This document shows positions 1-8,450 of a stretch of 64,000 nt of DNA, piece after piece (position 1 is the stretch's first letter; each line of letters begins with the position of its first letter). Where the stretch lies: the NCBI GenBank assembly GCA_050952845.1, contig JBMNLP010000001.1:3162001-3226000 (forward strand), written 5' to 3'. Under the pieces are notes generated by a model. The model was not told where the DNA came from. It did not search any database and saw nothing but the letters and a program-made list of their open reading frames with translations. A program made the translations under genes and the position numbers. The stretch is from JAGVSV01 sp050952845. Lineage in GTDB: Bacteria > Bacillota > Clostridia > Christensenellales > Aristaeellaceae.

Positions 1-496
1 TGTTCGCGGTTTTGGCATGATCAACACTCGTTGGTCCCTGATCATTCCTAACGCACTGAATGTATTCCATATTATGCTAATGCGTACACATGTCCGCACT
101 GCTGTTCCGGAGGAAATGCTGGAAGCGGCAGTCATTGATGGCTGTGGTCATTTTCGCAAGCTGTTCATGATGGTGGTTCCGCTGTCTGGTTCCATACTGG
201 CAGTGCTTAGCTTATATTGTATTGTTGGCCAATGGAATTCCTATTTTAATGCTCTGATGTTTCTAAGCAATTATGATTATTATCCGTTGCAGATTGTTCT
301 ACGAGAGATCCTGATTATGAACACGTTGAATATTGAATCAATCACAGATATTTCCATGTTAGAACTCAAGCAAGGCTTGGCGGACATCATGAAGTATGCG
401 TTGATTGTTATTGCAAGTGCGCCGTTGATCATCGCCTATCCCTTTGTTCAGAAGTTTTTTGTTAAGGGTGTAACTCTCGGTAGCATGAAAGGCTGA
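1..496 (+). CDS. Carbohydrate ABC transporter permease (LplC/YtcP-type), 3' part
   Basis: C-terminal part of an inner-membrane permease of a sugar ABC importer; the reading frame is open from base 2, so the true start lies upstream of the window. The conserved EAA loop that docks the ATPase is visible as EEMLEAAVIDGCG followed by a PLSGS turn, then two hydrophobic segments. The end (FFVKGVTLGSMKG) is the characteristic terminus of LplC-type permeases and matches the other LplC paralogues in this window. The next gene, 50 nt downstream on the same strand, is the matching binding protein. The partner LplB-type permease is presumably just outside the window. Confidence 0.93.
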   Translation, partial: VRGFGMINTRWSLIIPNALNVFHIMLMRTHVRTAVPEEMLEAAVIDGCGHFRKLFMMVVPLSGSILAVLSLYCIVGQWNSYFNALMFLSNYDYYPLQIVLREILIMNTLNIESITDISMLELKQGLADIMKYALIVIASAPLIIAYPFVQKFFVKGVTLGSMKG

Positions 497-546
497 TGTT
501 GTTTGAAATCAATGCAGCAAATGTATTGAAATAAAGGAGGTTTACC

Positions 547-2163
547 ATGAACAAGAGAATCCTGTCCCTATTCCTATCGCTCGTGACTGTCCTGACGATG
601 ACAATTACGGTAGTGGCTGAAGAAGCTGCAGTACGCGAACTGAATATCGTCGCCGTTAAGCCAGCGACTGTTGAGGACTATGAGACCAACGACTTCACCC
701 TATGGCTTGAGGAAAAAAGCGGTATCCATATCAATTTCGTCCAGTTGCCTTCAGATGGCATTACCGAGAAAGTTGCCATGATGATTGCCGGTAATGATCT
801 ACCAGATGCTTTCATGGGATGCAGTTTCACAACGGATTCCCTGTTGCAGTATGGTCAGTCTGGTATCTTATTGCCTCTGGATGACTTGCTGGAAGAACAC
901 GCACCTAATTTTCTGAAAGCCATGGAGTACTTTGAACATGGGTTGGATCTGATCCGTCAGGCTGATGGCAATATTTATAGTCTTCCCAGTATCAACCCCT
1001 GTTATCATTGTACCTATGCTAACAAGATGTGGATAAACACTGTATGGCTTGATAATCTGGGTCTTGCAACTCCTACTACTATCGATGAGTTCACCGAGGT
1101 TCTACGTGCTTTCCGTGACAACGATGCTAATGGCAATGGTGATCCTTCCGACGAGATTCCGCTTGCTGGTTCTTCTGATGGTTGGTATACTCAAAGCTAC
1201 ACCTACCTGATCAATAGTTTCCTATATTTTGATAACAGAAAGAACGGCTTCATGCTGGATGATAACAAAGAAGTCTACAATGCCCTGAACAAAGAAGAGT
1301 TCCGCAACGCACTAAGCTATCTGAATATGCTGTATGAGGAGGGGCTGCTTTACGAAGGGTCCTTGACACAAACTAATGATCAACTAAAGAAGTTGGTGGA
1401 GAATCCTAACGGGAATCTGGTTGGTGCCACAACTGCTGGCTATGGTGGGCAGATTGCTTCTGAGATAGGCAATGAGCGTTATCGTGAGTATTTTGCTATT
1501 GAGCCGCTGAAAGGACCTGAGGGTGTCAAATATGCCATGAGTGCCTTGCAACTGCCTTCTGTTGGACAATTTGTTATCACCTCTGCTTGCGAGGAGCCCA
1601 CTTTGGCTTTGGAGTATGCTGACTATTTCTATACCTCCGAGGTTACCGCAAGTTTGTTTAACGGCATCGAGGGAGTTGGCTGGCGTTGGGCTAAGGAAGG
1701 AGAAATCGGCTTCAATGGCGAACCAGCTCAGTGGGCTGCTGTTGCGTACTATAGTGGTGATACAGGCGATACGCAAAACTACTGCTGGACCCAGACTGGT
1801 ATTTACAATTTCTCCGCAGAGTGGCGCGGCAGTCAGGCTGTTGAAGAAGGCATTGATCTGCTCTCTGGTGAGGGCATGGAGTACATGTTACACAAGGTTA
1901 CTCAGGAAATGTACGAACCATATTCAGGGTTGCAGTATAATATTCCTACTCTAAACTACGACGAGAGTACTGTCAGACGTATCACTGATCTTGAGTATGA
2001 GTTTAAGAACTACTATGATACTATGATTTACAGTTTCATCACTGGCGAGTTGGATATAGATGATGATGGTGATTGGAACGAGCATCTGGATAACCTTGAA
2101 TATTACAGTGTAGATGAAATGATTGAGATCTATCAGACTGCATACGATGCAATGTACAAATAA
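547..2163 (+). CDS. Extracellular solute-binding protein of a sugar ABC importer
   Basis: 538 aa exported substrate-binding protein (family 1, LipO/YtcQ-like). The first ~25 residues form a signal peptide (MNKRILSLFLSLVTVLT then ...TVVAEEA) with no lipobox cysteine, so cleavage by signal peptidase I is expected. The mature part has features common in oligosaccharide binders of this group: 'GNDLPDAFMG' near residue 80, the calcium-binding-like 'DNDANGNGDPSDEIPL' loop near residue 195 and an acidic 'DIDDDGDW' near the C-terminus. A strong AAAGGAGG ribosome site sits 6 nt before the ATG. It follows the permease directly, and a perfect hairpin terminates it before the fucosidase gene. The substrate is unknown; the GH29 gene downstream suggests a fucosylated glycan (inference). 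Confidence 0.93.
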   Translation: MNKRILSLFLSLVTVLTMTITVVAEEAAVRELNIVAVKPATVEDYETNDFTLWLEEKSGIHINFVQLPSDGITEKVAMMIAGNDLPDAFMGCSFTTDSLLQYGQSGILLPLDDLLEEHAPNFLKAMEYFEHGLDLIRQADGNIYSLPSINPCYHCTYANKMWINTVWLDNLGLATPTTIDEFTEVLRAFRDNDANGNGDPSDEIPLAGSSDGWYTQSYTYLINSFLYFDNRKNGFMLDDNKEVYNALNKEEFRNALSYLNMLYEEGLLYEGSLTQTNDQLKKLVENPNGNLVGATTAGYGGQIASEIGNERYREYFAIEPLKGPEGVKYAMSALQLPSVGQFVITSACEEPTLALEYADYFYTSEVTASLFNGIEGVGWRWAKEGEIGFNGEPAQWAAVAYYSGDTGDTQNYCWTQTGIYNFSAEWRGSQAVEEGIDLLSGEGMEYMLHKVTQEMYEPYSGLQYNIPTLNYDESTVRRITDLEYEFKNYYDTMIYSFITGELDIDDDGDWNEHLDNLEYYSVDEMIEIYQTAYDAMYK

Positions 2164-2177
2164 TCCGTTTTTTGGAG

Positions 2178-2212
2178 GAAGCCTTCTGCTATCGTAGCAG
2201 AAGGCTTCTTTT
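2178..2212 (+). terminator. Intrinsic terminator/attenuator after binding protein
   Basis: Perfect 14-bp inverted repeat (GAAGCCTTCTGCTA and its complement) with a TCG loop, followed by TTTT. It lies 14 nt after the binding-protein stop and 32 nt before the fucosidase start, so it either ends the operon or lowers read-through into the fucosidase gene. Confidence 0.85.
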
Positions 2213-2244
2213 CCAGTAAATTTTCTTAAGTAGAAAGGATTAGC

Positions 2245-3252
2245 ATGATGAGAAAATGGTTTAAAGGTAGAAACGGTATGATGGTTCATTGGGGGTTATA
2301 TTCCCTGTTAGCTGGTGAGCATCGTGGTTGTAGAAGCGACAGCTACGCGGAATGGATTCAGTCTTATCTGCGTATTCCCAATGCAGAGTATAGCCAGCTA
2401 TCCGCTGTATTTAATCCGATTTATTTTAATGCTGAGGAATGGGTGTGTTTTGCTAAGGAATGTGGCATGGAATACCTTGTTATTACCAGCAAGCACCATG
2501 AGGGCTTTGCGCTATTCAAATCCCAAGCAAGTAAGTTTAACATGGTAGACGCCACCCCTTATGGTCGTGATGTGATTGCAGCATTGGCTGAGGCATGCTA
2601 CAAGCACAGTTTGAAATTTGGTTTATACTATTCGCAGGATTTGGATTGGCACGAAGAGCATGGCGGTGGCTACCTTTCAAACCATATGGGCTGCTCTGGC
2701 ACCGCGTGGGATAACAATTGGGACTTTCCTGACGAAGATGCAAAGAACTACGACATCTGCTTCCATGAAAAGATTCGACCACAGGTAGAAGAAATTCTCA
2801 AGAATTATGGTGAGCTATGTCTGATATGGTTTGATGTTCCTATGACGTTGAAACCAGAACACTCAAAAGCTCTTTTCGATATGATCAAGCATTATCAACC
2901 CAATTGTCTAATCAACTCACGTCTTGGTAACGGTGCATATGATTATGTGTCTCTTGGTGACAACGAAATCCCAGAGAAGATACCAGAAAACACCTGTGGT
3001 ACAATCGATATGAATGCTATCGGCGGTTTTAAGCCCTCACCATATGGTCTTTACGAAACGGCAGCTACCCTCAACAATTCCTGGGGCTACTGCGCATGGG
3101 ATCATCATTGGAAGTCTCCAAAGTGTGTCGCTGAAATCCGTAGACACCTGAACAGCCTTGGTATCAATTATCTGCTAAACGTTGGTCCTGATGCCTTGGG
3201 ACGTATTCCAATCGCCTCTCAGGAAATTCTACGAGAAGCCGCAACGCTCTGA
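2245..3252 (+). CDS. GH29 alpha-L-fucosidase, catalytic domain only
   Basis: 335 aa retaining alpha-L-fucosidase of family GH29, which removes terminal fucose from glycans. GH29 signatures in order: 'MVHWGLYS' (~13-20), 'ITSKHHEGFALF' (~80-91), 'LYYSQDLDWHE' (~127-137) and 'IWFDVP' (~194-199), whose Asp197 corresponds to the family nucleophile. Many GH29 enzymes are 430-500 aa with a C-terminal beta-sandwich; this protein stops after the TIM barrel ('NYLLNVGPDALGRIP'). There is no signal peptide, so a cytoplasmic enzyme acting on imported fucosides is likely. Start chosen at ATG 2245 behind AAAGGA; a second in-frame ATG follows immediately. It sits behind the importer permease and binding protein, separated by a hairpin. 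Confidence 0.9.
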   Translation: MMRKWFKGRNGMMVHWGLYSLLAGEHRGCRSDSYAEWIQSYLRIPNAEYSQLSAVFNPIYFNAEEWVCFAKECGMEYLVITSKHHEGFALFKSQASKFNMVDATPYGRDVIAALAEACYKHSLKFGLYYSQDLDWHEEHGGGYLSNHMGCSGTAWDNNWDFPDEDAKNYDICFHEKIRPQVEEILKNYGELCLIWFDVPMTLKPEHSKALFDMIKHYQPNCLINSRLGNGAYDYVSLGDNEIPEKIPENTCGTIDMNAIGGFKPSPYGLYETAATLNNSWGYCAWDHHWKSPKCVAEIRRHLNSLGINYLLNVGPDALGRIPIASQEILREAATL

Positions 3253-3401
3253 AACTTCGATAAAAAGGCTATTACTTCTTCCTTGCTCATATAACGGTGT
3301 TCACTTTCCACCTATGAGATTTACTTGGTTTCTCTGCAGATTGCAGACTCATTGTATCTGATTCATTTTTAGTGTGGGAGCATTTTCGTTTTGGCTAATG
3401 G

Positions 3402-4372
3402 TTAGAGAAAATTACAGCAAACCTGTATGCCAAAAAAGCGAATAGCGGCAGCCAGCAGGATCAGCACCACCGCAGCGAAGCCGGCTTGTACAGCAAAGCG
3501 GATGTCCACAGCCGCACCGACCAATACAAACAGCAGCAATTCTGCCGCGACCCACAGCTTGCTGAACTTGGATGACAGGCGTCTGGAAACCAGCAGTTTT
3601 TTGTTGTGCAGCACTGTGCCAGCTGCCATTACCGCCAACAAGCCGGAAAACCCTATGGCGCCTTGGAGCGTTTGCTCCAGTTCTACCAGCATGAAAGACA
3701 GGGACAGGATGATGACGACCTTGCCTGTATCGCGAATATGGACTTTTGTAAAGAAGACGGACAACACCCACCCAATCGCAATGCCGCCCGCTAAGCCCAG
3801 CAGGATAGCGCTGGGAAGTGCCAACAACTGTGCTGGTGCATAGGCTTCGCCGGATGCCACCCGGACCAATACTGAAAAAAGAACGATTACAAACACATCG
3901 TCAACAGAAGCGCCGGCCTGATCATCTGCGGAATCCGCTTTTGCGTGCCATATCCCTTTTCCATCAGCTTTAGCATCCGGGGAACGACCACAGCGGGGGA
4001 GACCGCCGCTATGACGCTGCCCATGATGGCTGCGTCAAGCAGTGATACACCAAGAAGCAGCGGTGCAAACAACAGGGTTGCTGCTACCTCGAAACAGGCA
4101 GGAACGAAGCACAGCAGAAAAGCCGGACGCCCGGCAGCCTTCAGATCGCTGATGTCCATGTTCAACCCAGCTCGTGCCAAAATGATGATCAAAGCAAGCT
4201 GGCGCAGATCCTGGGAAATGGACAATATTTTGTCATCCAGAAGATTCAAAGCATAGGGACCAAGCAGGAATCCTGTTGTCAGCATCCCCAGCAGGCTGGG
4301 CATGCGCAGTTTCTTGAAAACCCAAGCGAACGCCATACCACATAGAAACACAAGAGAAAGCGACAGCAACAT
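3402..4372 (-). pseudogene. Cation/proton antiporter (CPA-type), frameshifted and 3'-truncated
   Basis: Two minus-strand open frames encode consecutive parts of one membrane antiporter. The N-terminal part starts at ATG 4372 behind AAAGGGGGA ('MLLSLSLVFLCGMAF') and runs to 'GTQKRIPQMI', after which its frame changes to an unrelated tail and stops. The other frame continues with 'AGASVDDVFVIVLFSVLV', the expected next segment. The join near 3915-3930 is explained by loss of one base. The protein then ends at 'RFFGIQVCCNFL', roughly 70 residues before the usual end of this family, so the 3' end also looks lost. The frameshift alone could be a sequencing error, but together with truncation it indicates a decaying gene. 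No partner genes are nearby. Confidence 0.8.
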
Positions 4373-4687
4373 GATGGGTTCCCCCTTTACCGGCAGGAAA
4401 CAAAAAACTGATGAACCTGCACGTTTATTGCAGAAGTCATCAGCAAGAAGCGGTTCTGGCAAAGCCAAGGGAGAACTTCATTCCCACATAAACACAATAG
4501 CACATTGATGTGCTGTTTTCTATGGCAATAACAACAAATGATGTTTGTATCGGGTAGTTCTACATTGATAAAACCAATCGAATCAGAGCAATTGCTAAAT
4601 AATCTTCTTGCGTTTCCTTGAACGAAGCTTTACTGATAAGGCGCGCAGCCAATGGGTTTGGGATGTAGCGTCCGTCAACACCTGTGG
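4373..4687. other. Intergenic spacer, no gene recognised
   Basis: This 315-nt AT-richer stretch separates the antiporter pseudogene from the DUF3842 gene end. It holds a 7-bp inverted repeat, AGCACAT/ATGTGCT, at 4499-4514 followed by GTTTTC on the plus strand, which could be a weak terminator or operator. I see no RNA gene and no convincing ORF. Confidence 0.4.
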
Positions 4688-5110
4688 TTATACGGAGGTT
4701 GCCTTGCCCGCCAGGTCCGCTGCCAGGCGCACGGCTTCCTGCACGGCGGTTTCCATGGGCTGGGGGCGGACGCCGGCGATGTGCAGCCGGCAGCGGTCGG
4801 TGGGCACCAGCACTTTCTCGGCAGGGCTTGCCCCCACCGCCGCCGCCATGGCCGGCGTAACCTCGCCCAGCATGGCGTTGGCTACTAAGATGCCCGCGGC
4901 GCCTAAAATGAGGTCGGCATCGCGGCAGTTATGGATCACGGCGTTTTCTCCTGTCGCGCCCAGGTGGGCGCCGGCGCGCAGCATGGCGGAGGTCGCCAGC
5001 GCGTTGGTGCCCACGGCCATGATGGTTTGATCAGGCAGCGCCTTGAGCAGCTGCGCCACCAGCGCCCGGCCCAGGCCGCCGCCCTGGCCGTCGATGACCA
5101 GTATCTTCAT
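4688..5110 (-). CDS. DUF3842 family protein
   Basis: 140 aa small cytoplasmic protein that I recognise as DUF3842, a family of unknown function found mainly in Clostridia. It begins with a nucleotide-binding-like stretch, 'MKILVIDGQGGGLGRALV', resembling a Rossmann first strand with a glycine-rich loop. It ends with 'AVQEAVRLAADLAGK'. The start overlaps the stop of the upstream Gfo/Idh gene by 4 nt, so it is the last gene of that operon and is translationally coupled. The first strand suggests a dinucleotide or nucleotide ligand, which is inference only. Confidence 0.8.
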   Translation of the reverse strand: MKILVIDGQGGGLGRALVAQLLKALPDQTIMAVGTNALATSAMLRAGAHLGATGENAVIHNCRDADLILGAAGILVANAMLGEVTPAMAAAVGASPAEKVLVPTDRCRLHIAGVRPQPMETAVQEAVRLAADLAGKATSV

Positions 5111-6240
5111 GCCTGGCTCCTGATCTTCCGGCCGTCGCAGTCGGCGCCGGCTTCAGGCTGCAGCGGAAAGCGCACGGGGCGCCTGTCCCTGTTGGAGCGG
5201 TAGATCGCCGTGAACAGCTCCACCGTGCGCCGCCCGTCCTGCAGGGTGATCAGCGGGCTGCGCTTTTCCTTGATGGCAGCCAGAAAGTCGTTGATCTGCT
5301 CCAGGTGGAAGTGGGTCATGGGGTCGATGCTGTTAAAAAAATCACTGTCCTGTTTCTGATACTCTTCCAGCAGATGGGCTTCCCCCGGCACGGTCCACAG
5401 GTCGTTGACGGGCGGCTCGGAAATGGTGGATACGCCGGCAATGAACATCGCGCCGCCGTCAGTTTGCACACCGACGGAAGCGCCGTTGGAGCCGTGCACC
5501 CGCACATTGCCAAACAGCGCCGGGTTCTGCGAGTTGCTGACCAGGATATTGCCCATGGCGCCGGATTTGAAGCGGATCACGGCTGCTGCGGTGTCGTCCA
5601 CCTCCAGGCTGGGGTGGTTCAGCGTGTCCCAATAGCCGAACAGCTCGTCGATTGCGCCCATGTACCACAGCAGCAGGTCCAGCTGGTGCGGCGCCTGGTT
5701 GACCAGTACGCCGCCGCCCTCGCCGTCCCAGGTGCCGCGCCAGGGATCAGAGGCGTAGTAAGCCATATCCCGCCAGCCCAGCATGTTCACGGTGCCGATG
5801 ATGGGGCGGCCCAATTTGCCGTCCATGATGGCCTGTTTGACCCGCATGGCGGGCCTGTAAAACCTGCGCTGGCAGATGGTGGTGCCTGTGACGCCGGCTT
5901 TCTCCGCCGCTGCGATCATGGCGTCGCAATCCGCCAGGTTAGACGCCAGGGACTTTTCCACCGCGATGTGCACGCCCATGTTGGCCAGCGGCACGGCGGT
6001 TTCGGCATGGTTGGGGTGGGGCGTGCAGATGGACACAGCCTCCACACCCGATTCTTTCACCATGTTTTCCAGGTTGTCATAGGCTTTGATACCGTATTCG
6101 GCGGCAAACGCCTCGGCGCGGGGCAGCGTGCGGTTCCAGCAGGCCACCAGCTCGGCATGCGGACTCAGCCGATATGCCTGCGCGTGGAAGTGGGCTACCT
6201 TGCCCACGCCCACGACTGCTGTTCGGATTTTTCTTATCAT
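5107..6240 (-). CDS. Gfo/Idh/MocA family NAD(P)-dependent oxidoreductase
   Basis: 377 aa sugar-type dehydrogenase. The N-terminal Rossmann domain opens with 'AVVGVGKVAHFHAQAY' (glycine-rich GxGxxx) and an acidic/neutral strand end 'LVACWNRT'. The family's EKP motif appears as 'VEKSLAS', keeping the lysine but replacing proline with serine. The C-terminal domain has 'GGGVLVNQAPHQLDLLLW', where the His/Asp of the active site are expected. It lies between a zinc alcohol dehydrogenase (9 nt upstream) and DUF3842 (4-nt overlap), indicating one operon with the esterase for use of an acetylated or oxidised sugar. The exact substrate cannot be read from sequence. Confidence 0.9.
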   Translation of the reverse strand: MIRKIRTAVVGVGKVAHFHAQAYRLSPHAELVACWNRTLPRAEAFAAEYGIKAYDNLENMVKESGVEAVSICTPHPNHAETAVPLANMGVHIAVEKSLASNLADCDAMIAAAEKAGVTGTTICQRRFYRPAMRVKQAIMDGKLGRPIIGTVNMLGWRDMAYYASDPWRGTWDGEGGGVLVNQAPHQLDLLLWYMGAIDELFGYWDTLNHPSLEVDDTAAAVIRFKSGAMGNILVSNSQNPALFGNVRVHGSNGASVGVQTDGGAMFIAGVSTISEPPVNDLWTVPGEAHLLEEYQKQDSDFFNSIDPMTHFHLEQINDFLAAIKEKRSPLITLQDGRRTVELFTAIYRSNRDRRPVRFPLQPEAGADCDGRKIRSQA

Positions 6241-6249
6241 GTTATCTCC

Positions 6250-7284
6250 TCAGGGGATCAGCACGATTTTGTTCAAGCCTTCCTCACGGTTGTACACGCG
6301 CAGAATCCATTCAGCCCCCTCGTTCAGGGGCACGCATTTTGAAATCATGTTGTCGGTGTCCACCTGGCCTGTGGCGATCAGCTCCAGGCACTTGCCGTAT
6401 TCTCCGGCTGAGGCGCAGCTGCCAAAAAGCGACAGCTGCCGGGTGACGGCCCATTGCAGCGGGAAGTCCACCTTGGGTGCCAGGTTGCCCACCAGCACGA
6501 TGCGCCCGTTCAGGCCGGTAGCCTGCATGCACAGGTTGACGGTGTCGGATATGCCGACGGCATCAAAGGCAATGTCCACGCCCCGGCCGCTGGGCGTTAG
6601 GGCGCGGATGGCCTCCAGGGCGGCAGGGTCCTTTGTGTTGACGGTGTGGGCGGCGCCTGCCGCGCGGCTGGCTGCCAGCTTTTTGTCGTCGATATCGGCT
6701 GCGATGATCAGCCCCACGCCCATGGCGCGCACCACCTCTACTGTCAGCATGCCGATGGTGCCCACGCCGACCACCAGCACGGTATCGCCTTGGGCAACAG
6801 GCGTCCGGGTGGCGGCGTGGTAGGCGATGGCCAGCGGCTCCACCATGGCAGCCTGGGTGAAGGACACGTTGTCGGGCAGGCGGTACAGGATGCGCTCGGG
6901 CACAAGGACATACTCGGCAAACGCGCCGTCCTGGCGATAGTCGTCGCAGGAAACCCCCAGCACGCGCCGGTCGGCGCAGAGGTTCACATGCCCCTGGCGG
7001 CACATATCGCACTGGCCGCAATATATGGTGGAATCGAATGTTACCCGATCACCCGGTTTATAAGCCTTGACGCCCTCGCCCACAGCTTCGATAACGCCGG
7101 CGGCTTCATGCCCCATGATGACGGGCGGCTGCCGGCGGCCCGTGGAACCGTCGATGCCGTGCACGTCGCTGCCGCAGACTGCGCAGGCTTTTACGCGCAC
7201 CAACACCTCGCCTGCTCCGGGCACGGGGGTCGGCACATCCTTGTACACCAGCTGTTTGTACGCTTCTAACACAAGCGCTTTCAT
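6250..7284 (-). CDS. Zinc-dependent medium-chain alcohol/polyol dehydrogenase
   Basis: 344 aa MDR-superfamily dehydrogenase. The catalytic zinc ligands are in 'CAVCGSDVHGIDG' and 'IMGHEAAGVIEAVG'; the structural zinc cysteines are in 'CGQCDMCRQGHVNLC' (~95-109). The coenzyme domain carries 'VLVVGVGTIGMLTVE' followed by 'IIAADIDDKKLA', with Asp at the strand end favouring NAD over NADP. Closest in feel to sorbitol, threonine or galactitol-phosphate dehydrogenases; the exact polyol or sugar alcohol is open. It is second in a minus-strand operon, 13 nt after the acetyl esterase gene and 9 nt before the Gfo/Idh gene. Confidence 0.9.
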   Translation of the reverse strand: MKALVLEAYKQLVYKDVPTPVPGAGEVLVRVKACAVCGSDVHGIDGSTGRRQPPVIMGHEAAGVIEAVGEGVKAYKPGDRVTFDSTIYCGQCDMCRQGHVNLCADRRVLGVSCDDYRQDGAFAEYVLVPERILYRLPDNVSFTQAAMVEPLAIAYHAATRTPVAQGDTVLVVGVGTIGMLTVEVVRAMGVGLIIAADIDDKKLAASRAAGAAHTVNTKDPAALEAIRALTPSGRGVDIAFDAVGISDTVNLCMQATGLNGRIVLVGNLAPKVDFPLQWAVTRQLSLFGSCASAGEYGKCLELIATGQVDTDNMISKCVPLNEGAEWILRVYNREEGLNKIVLIP

Positions 7285-7297
7285 AACGGTCTCCTGT

Positions 7298-8260
7298 TTA
7301 TAACATTTTAGCCATGAAGCTGAAAATCAGGTCATTGGATTCGGGCAGGTGCTCGTGGCCAAAGTCCGGCCACAGCTCGTACCGCTTGGGGGCGGTGATT
7401 TTGTTGTAGGCGGCAAACTGAGTGGACGGCGGGGTGATGGTGTCCATCAAGCCGCAGCACAGCAGCGTCTCCGCCTTGATGCGCGGCGCCAGATACTGCA
7501 GGTCGATATAGCCCAGCTTGGTAAACACTTCGTTCACCCGTTTGTGGCGTGGGTCAAAGTTGCGGAAATATTCGCGCAGTTCACGATAGGCGGCGACGTC
7601 CAGATCCATGTCCCACACGCGCTTATAGTCGCACATGAAGGGAAAAACAGGCGCAATTTTGGCGACCCCGGGCTCCAGTGCGCCGCAGGCTAACGTCAGC
7701 GCGCCGCCCTGGCTGCCGCCGGTGGCGCCCACGCGGGTTTCATCCACGTTATCCATGGACATCACGATGCGGGCCAGCTGCGCGGTGTCTAAAAACAGCG
7801 CGGCGGTGAGCATTTTGGCGGGGTCCGGGTCGTCCAGGCCGCGGATGATCTGCCCGTGCAGGGTGTTGCCCTGCACGCCGCCCTTGTCTTCCGATTTGCC
7901 GCCCTGGCCGCGGCAGTCCAGCGCCGCCACCACAAAACCGGCTTGAGCGTAATGCAGGTGGCCGGTCCAGTCACCGGAGTCGCCAGAATAGCCGTGGAAG
8001 CGCAGCAGCGCCGGGTGTTTTCCGCCCTTTTCAGGCGCCAGCAGCTTCGCGTACACCCGTGCGCCGAATACGCCTTCAAACCATAAATCATAGCACACCA
8101 CGCCCGGTGCCTGGAAGGCGGCGCGCTCCAACTGATGCGCGGTGCCCAGGGCGTGCATCCGGGCGACCATATCGTCCCAGTAGGCGTCAAAATCGTGTGG
8201 ACGGGGGTTCACGCCCTGGTAGGTCAGCAGTTCGCTCAATGGCATTTCAAATATCGGCAT
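7298..8260 (-). CDS. Acetylxylan esterase / cephalosporin-C deacetylase family (CE7)
   Basis: 320 aa alpha/beta hydrolase of carbohydrate esterase family 7, which removes acetyl groups from short xylo-oligosaccharides and other small acetylated substrates inside the cell. All three CE7 signatures are present: 'DCRGQGG' (RGQ ~117-119), 'GATGGSQGG' with nucleophile Ser183, and 'DFGHEHLPE' with catalytic His ~302; the acid Asp is in 'GLMDTITPP' (~273). Length matches the family (~320). No signal peptide. It is the first gene of a four-gene minus operon, with AAAGGAGAG just before its ATG. Confidence 0.92.
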   Translation of the reverse strand: MPIFEMPLSELLTYQGVNPRPHDFDAYWDDMVARMHALGTAHQLERAAFQAPGVVCYDLWFEGVFGARVYAKLLAPEKGGKHPALLRFHGYSGDSGDWTGHLHYAQAGFVVAALDCRGQGGKSEDKGGVQGNTLHGQIIRGLDDPDPAKMLTAALFLDTAQLARIVMSMDNVDETRVGATGGSQGGALTLACGALEPGVAKIAPVFPFMCDYKRVWDMDLDVAAYRELREYFRNFDPRHKRVNEVFTKLGYIDLQYLAPRIKAETLLCCGLMDTITPPSTQFAAYNKITAPKRYELWPDFGHEHLPESNDLIFSFMAKML

Positions 8261-8275
8261 AGGGCTCTCCTTTAC

Positions 8276-8300
8276 CGCGGCATGCGCCGCGTTATTTTTT
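8276..8300 (+). terminator. Possible plus-strand intrinsic terminator
   Basis: CGCGGC-ATGC-GCCGCG hairpin (8276-8291) followed by TTATTTTTTG. It lies in the divergent spacer between the CE7 operon and thpR. On the plus strand it has the form of a terminator although no plus gene precedes it; on the minus strand the same hairpin sits directly upstream of the esterase ribosome site. Confidence 0.45.
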
Positions 8301-8411
8301 GTCGGGATATCAGCTCCGGACGGGCTGGTGAGGACACCTCATCACGCGCATATTCTCTGCCCTGCATGCCCATGCCCTGTCCTCCTGCCTGTCGAGTTTT
8401 TATCCAACTGC

Positions 8412-8420
8412 TGCTATAAT
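8412..8420 (+). promoter_or_regulatory. Extended -10 promoter of thpR
   Basis: TGCTATAAT gives a perfect TATAAT with the TG extension, about 30 nt before the thpR start at 8451. No good -35 hexamer is seen at 17 nt, which is normal for an extended -10 promoter. Confidence 0.6.
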
Positions 8421-8450
8421 ACTACAAAACGACCGAAATGGGGAGTGCCT

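Noticed and set aside
5305..6342. 345-codon plus-strand open frame
   Set aside because: Antisense to the Gfo/Idh gene, His/Gln/Val-rich composition typical of shadow frames in GC-rich DNA, and no ribosome site.
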